This document shows positions 28,541 through 37,919 of a DNA stretch of 54,295 nt, in pieces (the first letter of the stretch is position 1; every line of letters starts with the position of its first letter). Source of the stretch: Ignavibacteriota bacterium (GTDB lineage: Bacteria > Bacteroidota > Ignavibacteria > Ignavibacteriales > Melioribacteraceae); NCBI GenBank assembly GCA_016716225.1, contig JADJWT010000002.1:1-54295 (forward strand). The letters are read 5' to 3'. The notes under the pieces were generated by a model. That model had not been told where the DNA came from and searched no databases. It worked only from the letters and a program-made list of their open reading frames with translations. The translations under genes were made by a program, and so were the position numbers.

Positions 28541-29538
28541 AAACAATTAATAATTTTCTATTACTTAAAATTTCCGTTCTTCTTATAGTAAATATTTCTG
28601 TAAAAGCTCAAACAGAATTAACTGGTTTTTTTGATGTAATTAGTACTCAAAATTTTGCTTCAAAAAGTTCACACCAATTTCAAATAAACCAATTTGAGCT
28701 TGATGTAAGCTATGCACACCAAACAAATTTTTCTGTTGGAACCGCTGTTGCTCTTAACAATGAATCAGAAAAAATGGAATTGGCTATGGCATTTGTTCAT
28801 TATAGTTTTAATGATGGACCAGCTTTGCATCCAAGAAGAAAAGAAACTTATGATCATACTGCATTATTGTTTGGTAAATTTGATATACCTTTTGGATTAG
28901 ATTATTTGTCTTTTGCCTCATCAGATAGATTAACTATTACCCAACCGCTTGTTATAGAAAAAACCATTGGGGGATGGAACGATATCGGTATTGATTTCCA
29001 TATTTTTCATGGCAATTTCAAATTTGATATTTGGGCTATTAATGGTTTTTCTGACGGTGTAAATTTAGGCGGTAATGTTAGATATACAATATTCCCATCT
29101 ATTGAAATTGGAGCTTCACATTCTTCCGAAATAATAAAATTGAACAATTCAAATAAATGGATAAATGGAATTGATTTACAGTTAAACTCAAAGCTATTCC
29201 AATTTCAATTCGAATACTTATGGACGAAAGGAATCTATGAAGGAACCAAAGATACTATGATAATTGATGATATTCATCATGGGGTTTATTTTCAACTTAT
29301 AACAGAACTCATAGAATGGACTTTAATGCCAATTTATCTAAGCTTAAGATTTGACGCTTGGCAATCTGAATTGGATAGAGATTTTGATGGTGCTGATGAT
29401 TGTCAAAATAGATATACAGCAACTTTTGGATATAGAATACATGATAATCTTTCTTTCAAGATAGAAATTTTATCAAGTCAATTAGAAAACTATAAACGAG
29501 AGCATAAAGCAATATTACAAGCGGTTGTTAGCTTTTAG
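28537..29538 (+). CDS. Outer-membrane porin-like beta-barrel
   Basis: 333 residues, signal peptide ending SVKAQ, then alternating amphipathic strands with aromatic girdle residues and a terminal Phe. Segments such as QINQFELDVSYAH and LFGKFDIPFGLDYLSF resemble anion-type or Gram-negative phosphate-selective porins that read FxGKxDxPFG. Start overlaps the stop of the membrane gene, so it is in the same operon as the FmdE-like gene. Substrate unknown. Confidence 0.65.
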   Translation: MKTINNFLLLKISVLLIVNISVKAQTELTGFFDVISTQNFASKSSHQFQINQFELDVSYAHQTNFSVGTAVALNNESEKMELAMAFVHYSFNDGPALHPRRKETYDHTALLFGKFDIPFGLDYLSFASSDRLTITQPLVIEKTIGGWNDIGIDFHIFHGNFKFDIWAINGFSDGVNLGGNVRYTIFPSIEIGASHSSEIIKLNNSNKWINGIDLQLNSKLFQFQFEYLWTKGIYEGTKDTMIIDDIHHGVYFQLITELIEWTLMPIYLSLRFDAWQSELDRDFDGADDCQNRYTATFGYRIHDNLSFKIEILSSQLENYKREHKAILQAVVSF

Positions 29539-29567
29539 AATTTTGAATAAATTATTTGGGAAATTAA

Positions 29568-29951
29568 ATGCAGAAAATATTTTTTATATCCGCTGCAATT
29601 TTAGGCGGTTTAGCTGTAGCAATTAGTGCTTTTGGTGCTCATGGCGGTGCTGATATTTTAGTTCAAAATAATGCTTTGGTAACTTTTGGCAAAGCTGTAC
29701 GCTACCAAATGTACCATTCATTAGTTCTTTTTGTTGTTTCTTTTGCTTTAGGCATTTGTAAATCGCAAACCAAGTCTCTTAATATTTCTGGAATATTATT
29801 CCTACTTGGAATAATATTTTTTTCAGGTAGTCTATTCTTAATTTCATTTACAGGTTTAAAAATGGGTTATATAACTCCAATTGGCGGAACAGCATTGGTT
29901 GGCGGATGGTTCACTTTAGCATATGCTGGATACAAAGTGAAACTTAAATAA
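29568..29951 (+). CDS. DUF423-family small membrane protein
   Basis: 127 residues, four helices. The start IFFISAAILGGLAVAISAFGAHG and the end ITPIGGTALVGGWFTLAY are the DUF423 (YwdK-like) signature. Widespread in bacteria, role unknown. Twenty-nine bases after the porin gene. Confidence 0.85.
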   Translation: MQKIFFISAAILGGLAVAISAFGAHGGADILVQNNALVTFGKAVRYQMYHSLVLFVVSFALGICKSQTKSLNISGILFLLGIIFFSGSLFLISFTGLKMGYITPIGGTALVGGWFTLAYAGYKVKLK

Positions 29952-30024
29952 ATATTTGTTTAAAATAACTTTAACAAAAATAGAAATTATGTTTATACAC
30001 AATTTTCCTAATTGAGGAGATAAT

Positions 30025-30687
30025 ATGAATCTATTTGACAAAACTGTTCTTCTACTAACAGGTTTTTCAGCTATTTATCTTATTGTAAGATTATACCAAG
30101 ATTTTAATTCAAAGGAATTAAAGCCAAGACACAATATTCCATACATTGTTTCTTTCACTGTATTATTAATTTCAGGATTACTGCTTATCATTTTTGGTTG
30201 GGATATTTTACCACAACCGGAAATAATTGTTGTTACAACTCTAATTCCAATGGGGCTTGCAGTTGGATTAGTTTGTGAATTCCACAAAGAAAAATTAGGT
30301 AAATCTTATAAAATTATTGCATTGTTTGGTTTAATCTCAATTATTCTCACAAGATTTATTCCAGATGTTCCAAGAGGTTTACAAGTTTTTGCAATTGCCT
30401 CTGTTCATTCTATTTTTGGATTAACTGTGTTTCTTATTCCAATAATTGCAATAAGAATGGGCAAAGCTCCAAATGGATTTATCTTTGTAACTATTGGCGA
30501 AATATTAATTGGTCTCGGTGGAATTGCGTTGACATTTCTAAAGTCTGATAAACAATTATTATTTTTTTCTCCGGAATTTGTTATGATGATTTTAGCTGCT
30601 CTGCTTTTATTGATGACTTTGGCTTTTACTTGGGGCTTTATGAAAAAAATAAAATTTAATAACTTTTCTAACAATCAGAATAATTAA
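30025..30687 (+). CDS. Seven-helix membrane protein, paralog of the one at 24181
   Basis: 220 residues; GAGGAG ribosome site. Hydrophobic throughout; VVTTLIPMGLAVGLVCEFH, ASVHSIFGLTVFLIPI and the overall helix order match the 24181-24786 protein. His in the fifth helix (VHSIFG) could be a cofactor ligand. Duplication inside one cluster suggests a heterodimeric or two-step role. Ends one base before the next gene. Confidence 0.55.
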   Translation: MNLFDKTVLLLTGFSAIYLIVRLYQDFNSKELKPRHNIPYIVSFTVLLISGLLLIIFGWDILPQPEIIVVTTLIPMGLAVGLVCEFHKEKLGKSYKIIALFGLISIILTRFIPDVPRGLQVFAIASVHSIFGLTVFLIPIIAIRMGKAPNGFIFVTIGEILIGLGGIALTFLKSDKQLLFFSPEFVMMILAALLLLMTLAFTWGFMKKIKFNNFSNNQNN

Positions 30688-30688
30688 A

Positions 30689-31513
30689 ATGATTACTGAA
30701 ATTCATTTCCTAAATTCTTTAATGCCTCTGTTATATTTATCAACAGCAATAGTTTACTTTTATGACCTCATATTTGAAGGAAGTAAATTTTATAATTCAA
30801 AAAGAGTTTTTTTATTTATTACTGTGTTTATTCACATAATCTATTTATCACTAAGAATTATAGAGTTTCAACATGCTCCAATTACAAACAAATTTGAAAT
30901 CTTAACACTTATATCGCTTTGTCTTTCCATTTCTTACTTTATCTTGGAACTATTAACTGATTTTAGCCGAACTGGTTTATTACCTTTAATATTTTCGTTT
31001 CTTTTTCAATTAATCTCTTCAATATTTATTTCAGATCAAATTAATATTCCGGCAATACTTAGCAGCACTGTATTAGGTGCACATGTTATTGGTTCTGTTT
31101 TGGGATATTCAAGTATTACTATTGCTGCAATCTATAGTATTGTTTATTTATTACAATACTATAATCTGAAAAACAATAAGTTTAGTTTGATATACAGAAA
31201 AATGCCAAATTTGGAAGTTCTTGAAAAACTTATTTACAATTCATTTGTTATAGCTTTTATGTTCCATTCAATTTCTATTATTGTTGGATTAAGATATGCA
31301 TATACAGGGCTGCCTAATTTTCAAATATTCGATCCAAAATTTATTATCTCAATGATGATATGGTTTATTTTTATTGTAGGTATTTCACTGAAAATTTTCA
31401 AAAAGTTATTTGGCAAGGGAATAATTAAAATAGTTCTAATTATCTTTTGTTTAATTCTAATCTCTTTATTTATACCAAATAATTTTATGAACAGTTTTCA
31501 TATTTTTATATAA
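30689..31513 (+). CDS. CcsA/HemX-like cytochrome assembly membrane protein
   Basis: 274 residues, eight helices. LGAHVIGSVLGYSSITIAAI and KMPNLEVLEKLIYNSFVIAF match the CcsA/CcmC/HemX superfamily, which handles heme for c-type cytochromes or glutamyl-tRNA reductase. The tryptophan-rich heme loop (WWD) of true CcsA is absent, so HemX-like is the better name. Converges on the minus-strand Spy-like gene; the short gap holds ATCCAATTGGAT (31518-31529), a perfect palindrome. Confidence 0.7.
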   Translation: MITEIHFLNSLMPLLYLSTAIVYFYDLIFEGSKFYNSKRVFLFITVFIHIIYLSLRIIEFQHAPITNKFEILTLISLCLSISYFILELLTDFSRTGLLPLIFSFLFQLISSIFISDQINIPAILSSTVLGAHVIGSVLGYSSITIAAIYSIVYLLQYYNLKNNKFSLIYRKMPNLEVLEKLIYNSFVIAFMFHSISIIVGLRYAYTGLPNFQIFDPKFIISMMIWFIFIVGISLKIFKKLFGKGIIKIVLIIFCLILISLFIPNNFMNSFHIFI

Positions 31514-31569
31514 AAGTTATCCAATTGGATATTTATGAATTAGCTTGTTTTAAATTTCTTTAGATTATT

Positions 31570-31974
31570 TTATTTACCAAACACATCTTCCTTTTTAATT
31601 TCTCTTAATTTTGGTTTTTCAATTTGTTGAAATTTTATTTTCTGTTGCGGAGTAAGTTCGTTTTCAATTTCATCAATTAAATTTTCAATTTGTGAAGCAC
31701 GTTTATCATGCCCAAGTTTTATTTCAATTTTCTCAAAGAATCCCGGTTCATCATCATTTTTTACACGCTGTTTTATTTCAGAAATTATATTTTCATCTTT
31801 TTTTATAATTAGATTAATTTGATTTATTTTTTCACTTACAAATATTTCTTGCTCATTATTAAAATTTAAAAACTCCTTTAATTTTTCCATTTCCAAAAGA
31901 GAAAATTTCCCTTGGGCTGAAATATTTAAAACAATAAAATGACTTATTGCTATAACTAAATATTTAAATTTCAT
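31570..31974 (-). CDS. Spy/CpxP-like periplasmic protein
   Basis: 134 residues with a signal peptide ending NISAQ. Helical and charged, with ENELTPQQKIKFQQ, the LTPxQ motif of the Spy/CpxP family of periplasmic stress chaperones. Last gene of the RND operon reading leftward, 28 bases after the preceding gene. Probably an envelope stress or metal-response protein. Confidence 0.6.
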   Translation of the reverse strand: MKFKYLVIAISHFIVLNISAQGKFSLLEMEKLKEFLNFNNEQEIFVSEKINQINLIIKKDENIISEIKQRVKNDDEPGFFEKIEIKLGHDKRASQIENLIDEIENELTPQQKIKFQQIEKPKLREIKKEDVFGK

Positions 31975-32002
31975 TTTACTCCTTAGTTTTATTAAGCATA
32001 AT

Positions 32003-33397
32003 TTAAAATGTTTGTTTGATATAAAATCTTAATGCCGAATTAGAATCTTTTGTATTAGGAAAATTTTTATAATCTCCAAAACGTTCATATAATAAATATT
32101 CAATTCCAATATGACTTTGAGCAAATAAATTGTAGTTGATACCAGAGTTCAGTAAACCTATAAATTCTTCACTTTCAGCACCGCTTAAAGTATAAATCCA
32201 ATTTCGTTTATAGTTTAAGTAGATAGATGAATTTTCATCAAACTTTAAGTTTACACCTATTTTTCCGCTAACTCCCGGACCAAGATTATAATCTTTATCA
32301 ACTTCATTTGCGTAAGCCGAGTTTGTTGCTCCCATTATAATAATTGAAATACCTAAATAATTCTGCAAACTTAAATCTGGTGAAAGTTTTGTTGTATTAA
32401 CCAATTGAGATGAAATACTTGTTGAGGAAAATTTATAGACATCGTTATAGAAAATATCAATCTCTTTATAAACTCCGAAAATATTATTTGAAACATCGAA
32501 CAAATTTAATTTTGAGTCTGTAATTACACCGCTTGCACTTATTGCCAAAATATCGCTACCGTTTCTAAAATTTGCTTCTATTTGTAAGGTGAAATAATCA
32601 AAAGGATTTTTGTGATTCTTAACATCAAATTGTTTTCCATAATCTAAGTTGCCACGCAATGAAAGATATTGTTCATTCTCATCAATATTTTTATTTATAA
32701 ATACATTATGTGTTCCAGCAGCAAAAGTAAAATGTAGTTTCTCATTCTTTTTTTTATTTCCAACTTTCCACATATCGCCTCGTATTAGTCGGTTAAATCC
32801 ATTCATTGGATTTATAATCGTAGATGAAATTTCTCTTAAAACTCTTTCGGCACCAATAGTACTTTCATCAATAATTAAATTCGCAATTCTATTTGATATT
32901 TCGCCAAGAGTAATTCCGCTTATAGAAGTATTGGCAAGATCGTTGTATGAAGGCAGTTCTTTTTCCATAAACATTTCCCACATTAAACTTCCGCTAATTG
33001 CGTAAGGAATTGATTCCCAAAAACTCAATCCGTTTGATCTTGCAGTATTAAAATAATTTGCTCCATGAAATGGATGCATAAATTGATTCATTAAAAATCT
33101 GTCATTATCCCAAACAAAACCGGTTTTAAAATTATTCTTTACGGAATTCCAGCTAATATCAGCAAAACCTCTTTGTGTAATATATTTGCTATACGACCAA
33201 ACAGTTAAATTTAGTCCGACTACTTCAATTGCCGGCAGCAGATATTTTTTTTCTTCTGTGTATGAAGAGATTTTATAATTGCTATTGTTTTCAGAAATCA
33301 AGCTATCGCTATTTGTAACATTTTTTTGTGAATAAAAATCTTGATACATCAATAAAACCAAGGCTGCGACTATAATTTGTTCAAATCTTAATTTCAT
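32003..33397 (-). CDS. DUF3943-like exported protein
   Basis: 464 residues from the ATG at 33397, preceded by GAGG that overlaps the stop of the upstream gene. Signal peptide (IIVAALVLLMYQDFYSQ). Motif run FVWDNDRFLMNQFMHPFHGANYFNTARSNGLSFWES and later LGEISNR (split to keep pieces short: DNDRFLMNQF, HPFHGANYF, ARSNGLSFWES) is the DUF3943 pattern. Beta-strand-rich C-terminus ends in FYIKQTF, suggesting an outer-membrane barrel. Function unknown. Confidence 0.65.
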   Translation of the reverse strand: MKLRFEQIIVAALVLLMYQDFYSQKNVTNSDSLISENNSNYKISSYTEEKKYLLPAIEVVGLNLTVWSYSKYITQRGFADISWNSVKNNFKTGFVWDNDRFLMNQFMHPFHGANYFNTARSNGLSFWESIPYAISGSLMWEMFMEKELPSYNDLANTSISGITLGEISNRIANLIIDESTIGAERVLREISSTIINPMNGFNRLIRGDMWKVGNKKKNEKLHFTFAAGTHNVFINKNIDENEQYLSLRGNLDYGKQFDVKNHKNPFDYFTLQIEANFRNGSDILAISASGVITDSKLNLFDVSNNIFGVYKEIDIFYNDVYKFSSTSISSQLVNTTKLSPDLSLQNYLGISIIIMGATNSAYANEVDKDYNLGPGVSGKIGVNLKFDENSSIYLNYKRNWIYTLSGAESEEFIGLLNSGINYNLFAQSHIGIEYLLYERFGDYKNFPNTKDSNSALRFYIKQTF

Positions 33398-33405
33398 GTT
33401 AAACC

Positions 33406-34644
33406 TCAAAAACTATAAATCACTTTTCCGTAAATCATATCGTTATAATTGTATTGACCAAATTGTCCGCTTGAGCCGGTAAAAATATTTGCTCCAAATT
33501 GTAGATTAATTGCATCTGAAAAATCGTATAAAATTCTTGGTCTAATTAACGCATCGTCAAATTCAAAATCGTAATAAGTGAAAAGTTCTAAATCCAATGT
33601 TTCATTCAACATAGAATATTTTGCGAGAAAGGTTAGCATATTATTATATTCATCACTAAATAAATTATTCGGCTGAATAATTTCTTCATAATCTAAAATT
33701 GCTTTTTGAATAAATTGCGTACTAATATTTATATCGAATAAAGTGAAATCTGTGCCGAACATATATTGAACATAATCCTTTTTAATCGTTCCATTATCTA
33801 CTGCTAGATTATTTGTATTAAAATATTTACCGAAGTAATAAGCTCCTTCACCCCGCAAAACAAAGGGACCAAGAGTTGTGCTGAAACTTCCGCCGGCAAC
33901 AGATAATCTTTTATATTCCGGAGTAATTGTTAAATTCATTCCGCCAAGATTATTCGGCAAAATTGTGCTGAACATTACCGCATCGTCATCAAACATATAT
34001 CCGCCCATTAATTCAAAATCAACAATTTCTGTAAGTGCAGAATATTTCATGAAAATTTCACTATTCTCTAAAGAAGGAATAATTTCTTTTTTCGAATTAT
34101 CAAAAGTTGGCGGAATTGCAAAATTCATTTGCGGCGCCCAAATTGAATTATCGTTTGGTAAATTTGTCGGAGTAAAAACCGGAAGCCAAACGAATTCAAA
34201 AGTATTATTTCCCAAATAGTAATTTAGTTTTGCGCCGATTACACCAATTCTAATTTCATCAAAATCCGGAAGAAGAAATTCATACAAATCTTTTGGCGAA
34301 ATTATATCAGTTATAAAAACTCCATCCGCTTTTCCCCAAACTATTTGCTGCTTTCCCAAACGAATGTCAATATTATCAAAATTTAGATCGAGATAAATCT
34401 CGCGCAGTTTAAGCGTTAAACTATCATGATTATTATGATAAAGCATTGGATTTACTTTGAACGATGAAACACCAAGATTTTTTTCAATATTTAGATTGAA
34501 AGTATTTTGCTGAATTACAAAATCTGTGTTTCCATTTCCGGCAAGCATTCCCGAATAATTTCTGACATATCCGGAAAAATCAACAGATTGCGCAAACAAT
34601 CCGTTTGCAATAATTAGCATTATTAAAATTATTTTCGTTTTCAT
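33406..34644 (-). CDS. DUF1302-like outer-membrane beta-barrel protein
   Basis: 412 residues from the ATG at 34644 (AGGA 8 bases upstream). Signal peptide ends NGLFAQ. The strand DIRLGKQQIVWGKADGVFI is characteristic of the DUF1302 family, large barrels often encoded with RND/MMPL pumps. Ends in VIYSF with a terminal Phe. It overlaps the start of the DUF3943 gene region. Probably the outer-membrane arm of the export system. Confidence 0.65.
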   Translation of the reverse strand: MKTKIILIMLIIANGLFAQSVDFSGYVRNYSGMLAGNGNTDFVIQQNTFNLNIEKNLGVSSFKVNPMLYHNNHDSLTLKLREIYLDLNFDNIDIRLGKQQIVWGKADGVFITDIISPKDLYEFLLPDFDEIRIGVIGAKLNYYLGNNTFEFVWLPVFTPTNLPNDNSIWAPQMNFAIPPTFDNSKKEIIPSLENSEIFMKYSALTEIVDFELMGGYMFDDDAVMFSTILPNNLGGMNLTITPEYKRLSVAGGSFSTTLGPFVLRGEGAYYFGKYFNTNNLAVDNGTIKKDYVQYMFGTDFTLFDINISTQFIQKAILDYEEIIQPNNLFSDEYNNMLTFLAKYSMLNETLDLELFTYYDFEFDDALIRPRILYDFSDAINLQFGANIFTGSSGQFGQYNYNDMIYGKVIYSF

Positions 34645-34723
34645 TTTTTGTTTCCTAATCATTTTTAATTCTTAAAAGCTTTTGTTAATTCACAATTGAG
34701 CTTGCAAATTATAAGAATAATAG

Positions 34724-34748
34724 ATTCCCGCTAAAAACATCCGGGAAT
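34724..34748. repeat. Dispersed palindromic repeat, intergenic copy
   Basis: ATTCCCG (34724-34730) and CGGGAAT (34742-34748) form the arms, followed by GACAA. It belongs to the same ATTCCxGxxATGAC-type repeat family as the copies at 40574-40665 and 46550-46668. A 7-base tandem (ATTCTGC) follows at 34775-34794. Confidence 0.6.
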
Positions 34749-34812
34749 GACAATTATTTTTGTTCAACTTTTTTATTCTGCATTCTGCATTCTGTTTTCT
34801 GAATACTATTTT

Positions 34813-35595
34813 TTACATTCCTTTTATCATAATTCTTTCGGTAAACTTTCCATCATCAATGCCGGTATTGATTTTAACGTTTTTCAATTCCATAATTGTT
34901 TTGTGATCATTTTGTTTATTATTCATTGCTGTGTTTGTAATAATTAAAAATCCGTTTATGTTTTCGTATTTATCAACATTTAATGTTTTTAATAATTCAC
35001 CATCCTCATCATAAAACTCTTTTTTCAATCCAATCCATTTGTCTTTAATAATCCAAGTAATTGTTTTGGAATACATATAATCTTTATCTTTTGGTGTACT
35101 TTCAACAACGAAACAATTTTCACCATTTACATTTTCTTCTCGCAATAATTTGTGATTATCTTGTTTCGGCTGACGATCGCCAAGATCATCATAAGTAAAA
35201 TCAGAACCCATGAAGTAATCACTTTTGCTATCACTTGAAATTCGTTTGGTTTTCTTCAATGCCGGTAAGTAAATCCATTGATCGTCATCCTTTCCTTCTT
35301 CATCATAACTCCAATTCATAAATGAAGTATTTTTTACATCCGCCGGTGTTACGAAAAACATAATCTTCTTTTCAACTTTTCCAAAGTCTTTAGAAAATTG
35401 TTTGATCTTTCTCACTCTGCTATCGCCGGATGAATTTGTTAATGTCATTGTTAAATCTGCTGTCATATCTTCACCAACAGATCTGTTATAAACATTTTCA
35501 ACTATTTCTAAACCGGTTAATTTTTGTGCATAATTTTCATTGTTTAAAATTAAAATTACTGCAAAAAGCATTGCCATTATTTTTAAGGTTTTCAT
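34813..35595 (-). CDS. LolA-like outer-membrane lipoprotein-sorting protein
   Basis: 260 residues, GGAG ribosome site, signal peptide ending NENYAQ. LTGLEIVENVYNRSVGEDMTADLTM, then WIYLPALKKTKRISSDSKSDYFMGSDFTYDDLG in overlapping pieces, are typical of the LolA-like proteins encoded after MMPL transporters. Such proteins carry lipid or lipoprotein across the periplasm. One base gap to the transporter gene, so co-translated. Confidence 0.8.
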   Translation of the reverse strand: MKTLKIMAMLFAVILILNNENYAQKLTGLEIVENVYNRSVGEDMTADLTMTLTNSSGDSRVRKIKQFSKDFGKVEKKIMFFVTPADVKNTSFMNWSYDEEGKDDDQWIYLPALKKTKRISSDSKSDYFMGSDFTYDDLGDRQPKQDNHKLLREENVNGENCFVVESTPKDKDYMYSKTITWIIKDKWIGLKKEFYDEDGELLKTLNVDKYENINGFLIITNTAMNNKQNDHKTIMELKNVKINTGIDDGKFTERIMIKGM

Positions 35596-35596
35596 T

Positions 35597-37888
35597 TTAG
35601 TTCTCCTTTTTATTTTTAAAGTAAATGTTTGACATGTTTAATAAAATCATCATAATTGTTATTGTACCGATAAAACTGATAAACATATTTATTGAAACCA
35701 ACGCACCCAATTCTCTGTTTGGAGGAAATACTGAAAAAAGCAATACAAGAAATCCCGCAATAACCACAACAGCATTGAATAAAATTGCTCTTCCGGAATG
35801 TGACATTGTATTTTGTGCTGTTAAAAGTTTGTTGTTATTTTGCGAATAAAATTTATACTGCTCTAAAAAGTGAATTGCATAATCAATTCCAATTCCAATT
35901 GCAATACTTGAAAGTAAAGCTGTAGTTGTGTTTAACGGAATATCCATCCAACCCATTATTCCAAAGCCTAAAACTGCTGTTATGATTATTGGAACGGAAC
36001 CGATCAATCCAAGATTTATGCTCTTAAACATTATGGCGATTAAAATAATTACAATGAAAAGTGACATTATTAAACTCATTATTTGACCTTCGAGAATTAA
36101 ATCCGTAAATACCAAACCTTTGTAACCGGAACCGGCGTAGTTCATTTCAATTCCAAGTTTTTTGAAATCGTCTTTAAATTTTTCTATTTCAGAAATTGCA
36201 GAGTTTATTGCTCTTGAATTATCACTTTTTAGCTGGAAGTTTACATTAAGTTTGTTGTAATTGTAATCGACAACTTTCCAAAGATTTTCCGGATCGCCGG
36301 ACATTTCATATAAAAGTAAGTATTGAGCAATTAAATCTTTTTGATCGGGAATTGAATTAAACTCTTCTCTATCGGCATGCATTACTTTATTCATTCTTTC
36401 AATGTAATCAGTAAGAGAAAAAGAATTGCCAACCAGTGCTTGGGTTTTAACAACATCATTCTGCATTGTTGAAACAAGTTTTAATACATTTGGATTTTTA
36501 AATGCGTCTTTTTCTTTACTATCAAGAATTAAATTTATTGTTGAAGTTCCGCCGAAATGTTCGTTGATAAATTCATCAGTAAGAACTATATCGCTATCCT
36601 TTTCAAACTTATCGAGAAAGCTTGAGTTAATCCAAACTTTTGTAATTCCAACAATAGAAACAGCAACAATAATTATAGTTGCAATAATTGATACACTTTT
36701 GTGTTTTATTATTTTTTCCGTTAAAGAAAATGCAAAGTGATTATTCTCTTGCTTTTTTTCTTTAAACTTTCTTTTTGGTAAACCAAAAATCATGATGCCG
36801 GCTGGAATTAAAACTAATGAGAATACCATTGCAACCATTACTCCGAAAGCAGTAAAAATTCCAAAATATTTTATTGGATAAACTTGTGAAGTTAACAATG
36901 AAATAAATCCAATTGCAGTTGTTACTGATGTCATTACAACCGGTTTCCACATTTTAATCAGCATATCGGAAACAGCTTCTTTTTTTGTTGCATTGGGAAT
37001 TTTATAAACAAAAAGCTGCAAATGGCTGTAAAGATGAATTCCATCGGCAACACCAATTGCAATAAGCATAACGGGAATCATGGTGGAAACCGCATAAATT
37101 GGAATATTGACTAACGCCATTAAACCAAAAGCCCAAAGTGTGCTGAACAAAACTACAAGCATTGTTAAAGCCGTGCTTCTTAGGCTTCGCATTGTGATGT
37201 ACAAAACTAGAATAATTACAATTAAAACAATCGGGACCATTTTCTTCATATCTGCTGGACCGAGAAGCGCCATTGTACCTTCTACTATTGGTCTTCCGGC
37301 AACATGAAGTTTAACATTTTCTGTTTCTGCTTGTTTTGCAACATCAAGAATTTCTTCATAAAATTCTTGTGTGAAAACATCATCATTAATTGCTGCAATA
37401 ATTATGGAAACAGTTTCATCTTCCGAAACCAATCTTCCGTAAACCATATCATTTGATTTTACTTTTTCTTGTAATTCGAGCAATTCATTTTCACTCTCCG
37501 GAACTTTTGTGAAAAAAGCTTTTACATCCATACCGTCTTCAGTTCCAACAATATTATCAGCAGTGTAGAGAGATGTAACATCTTCCTTTTCAATCTGCGG
37601 CATTTTTTGAAATTTCTTTGTAAGATTTTTAATAATCTGTAAAGTTTCTTTATTGTAAACACCATTTTTATTTTCAACGGCAACAATAATTCCGTCTTTA
37701 ATATTGAACCATTCTTCGGCTTTATCGCTGTAAACAAACGCCGGATGATCTTGCGGCATGTATTCATCAAGATCGGTTTCCATTCGTGAGTTTTCAATCA
37801 TTTTAGAAAAAAATACTGCGGAGAAAATTAAGATTACCGCTAATATCAAATATGGAAAGTTTAGAAATTTAATTAGTAGTTTGTTCAT
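35597..37888 (-). CDS. RND superfamily (MMPL-type) exporter
   Basis: 763 residues, about twelve helices with two large periplasmic loops (roughly residues 40-220 and 420-620). Signature segments are MIAIGVADGIHLYSHLQ and SIAIGIGIDYAIHFLEQY, the duplicated helix-4 motifs of proton-driven RND pumps; an Asp in GVADG and GIDYA is the likely proton site. It transports lipids or hydrophobic small molecules to the periplasm, with the LolA-like and DUF1302 proteins as partners. Its ATG is 12 bases after operator O3. Confidence 0.9.
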   Translation of the reverse strand: MNKLLIKFLNFPYLILAVILIFSAVFFSKMIENSRMETDLDEYMPQDHPAFVYSDKAEEWFNIKDGIIVAVENKNGVYNKETLQIIKNLTKKFQKMPQIEKEDVTSLYTADNIVGTEDGMDVKAFFTKVPESENELLELQEKVKSNDMVYGRLVSEDETVSIIIAAINDDVFTQEFYEEILDVAKQAETENVKLHVAGRPIVEGTMALLGPADMKKMVPIVLIVIILVLYITMRSLRSTALTMLVVLFSTLWAFGLMALVNIPIYAVSTMIPVMLIAIGVADGIHLYSHLQLFVYKIPNATKKEAVSDMLIKMWKPVVMTSVTTAIGFISLLTSQVYPIKYFGIFTAFGVMVAMVFSLVLIPAGIMIFGLPKRKFKEKKQENNHFAFSLTEKIIKHKSVSIIATIIIVAVSIVGITKVWINSSFLDKFEKDSDIVLTDEFINEHFGGTSTINLILDSKEKDAFKNPNVLKLVSTMQNDVVKTQALVGNSFSLTDYIERMNKVMHADREEFNSIPDQKDLIAQYLLLYEMSGDPENLWKVVDYNYNKLNVNFQLKSDNSRAINSAISEIEKFKDDFKKLGIEMNYAGSGYKGLVFTDLILEGQIMSLIMSLFIVIILIAIMFKSINLGLIGSVPIIITAVLGFGIMGWMDIPLNTTTALLSSIAIGIGIDYAIHFLEQYKFYSQNNNKLLTAQNTMSHSGRAILFNAVVVIAGFLVLLFSVFPPNRELGALVSINMFISFIGTITIMMILLNMSNIYFKNKKEN

Positions 37889-37899
37889 TTTATGTTATC

Positions 37900-37919
37900 C
37901 TTAGTTAATGTTAACTAAC
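37900..37919 (-). promoter_or_regulatory. Candidate TetR operator O3 ahead of the RND gene
   Basis: Read on the minus strand: GTTAGTTAACATTAACTAAG. Near-perfect palindrome (TTAGTTAA/TTAACTAA separated by TG). It overlaps the last codons of the second TetR gene and lies just upstream of the transporter start. Confidence 0.6.

Noticed and set aside
34775..34794. Three ATTCTG units as a CRISPR or array
   Set aside because: Only a 7-base tandem of under three copies, no spacers. No CRISPR array or tRNA was seen anywhere in the window.
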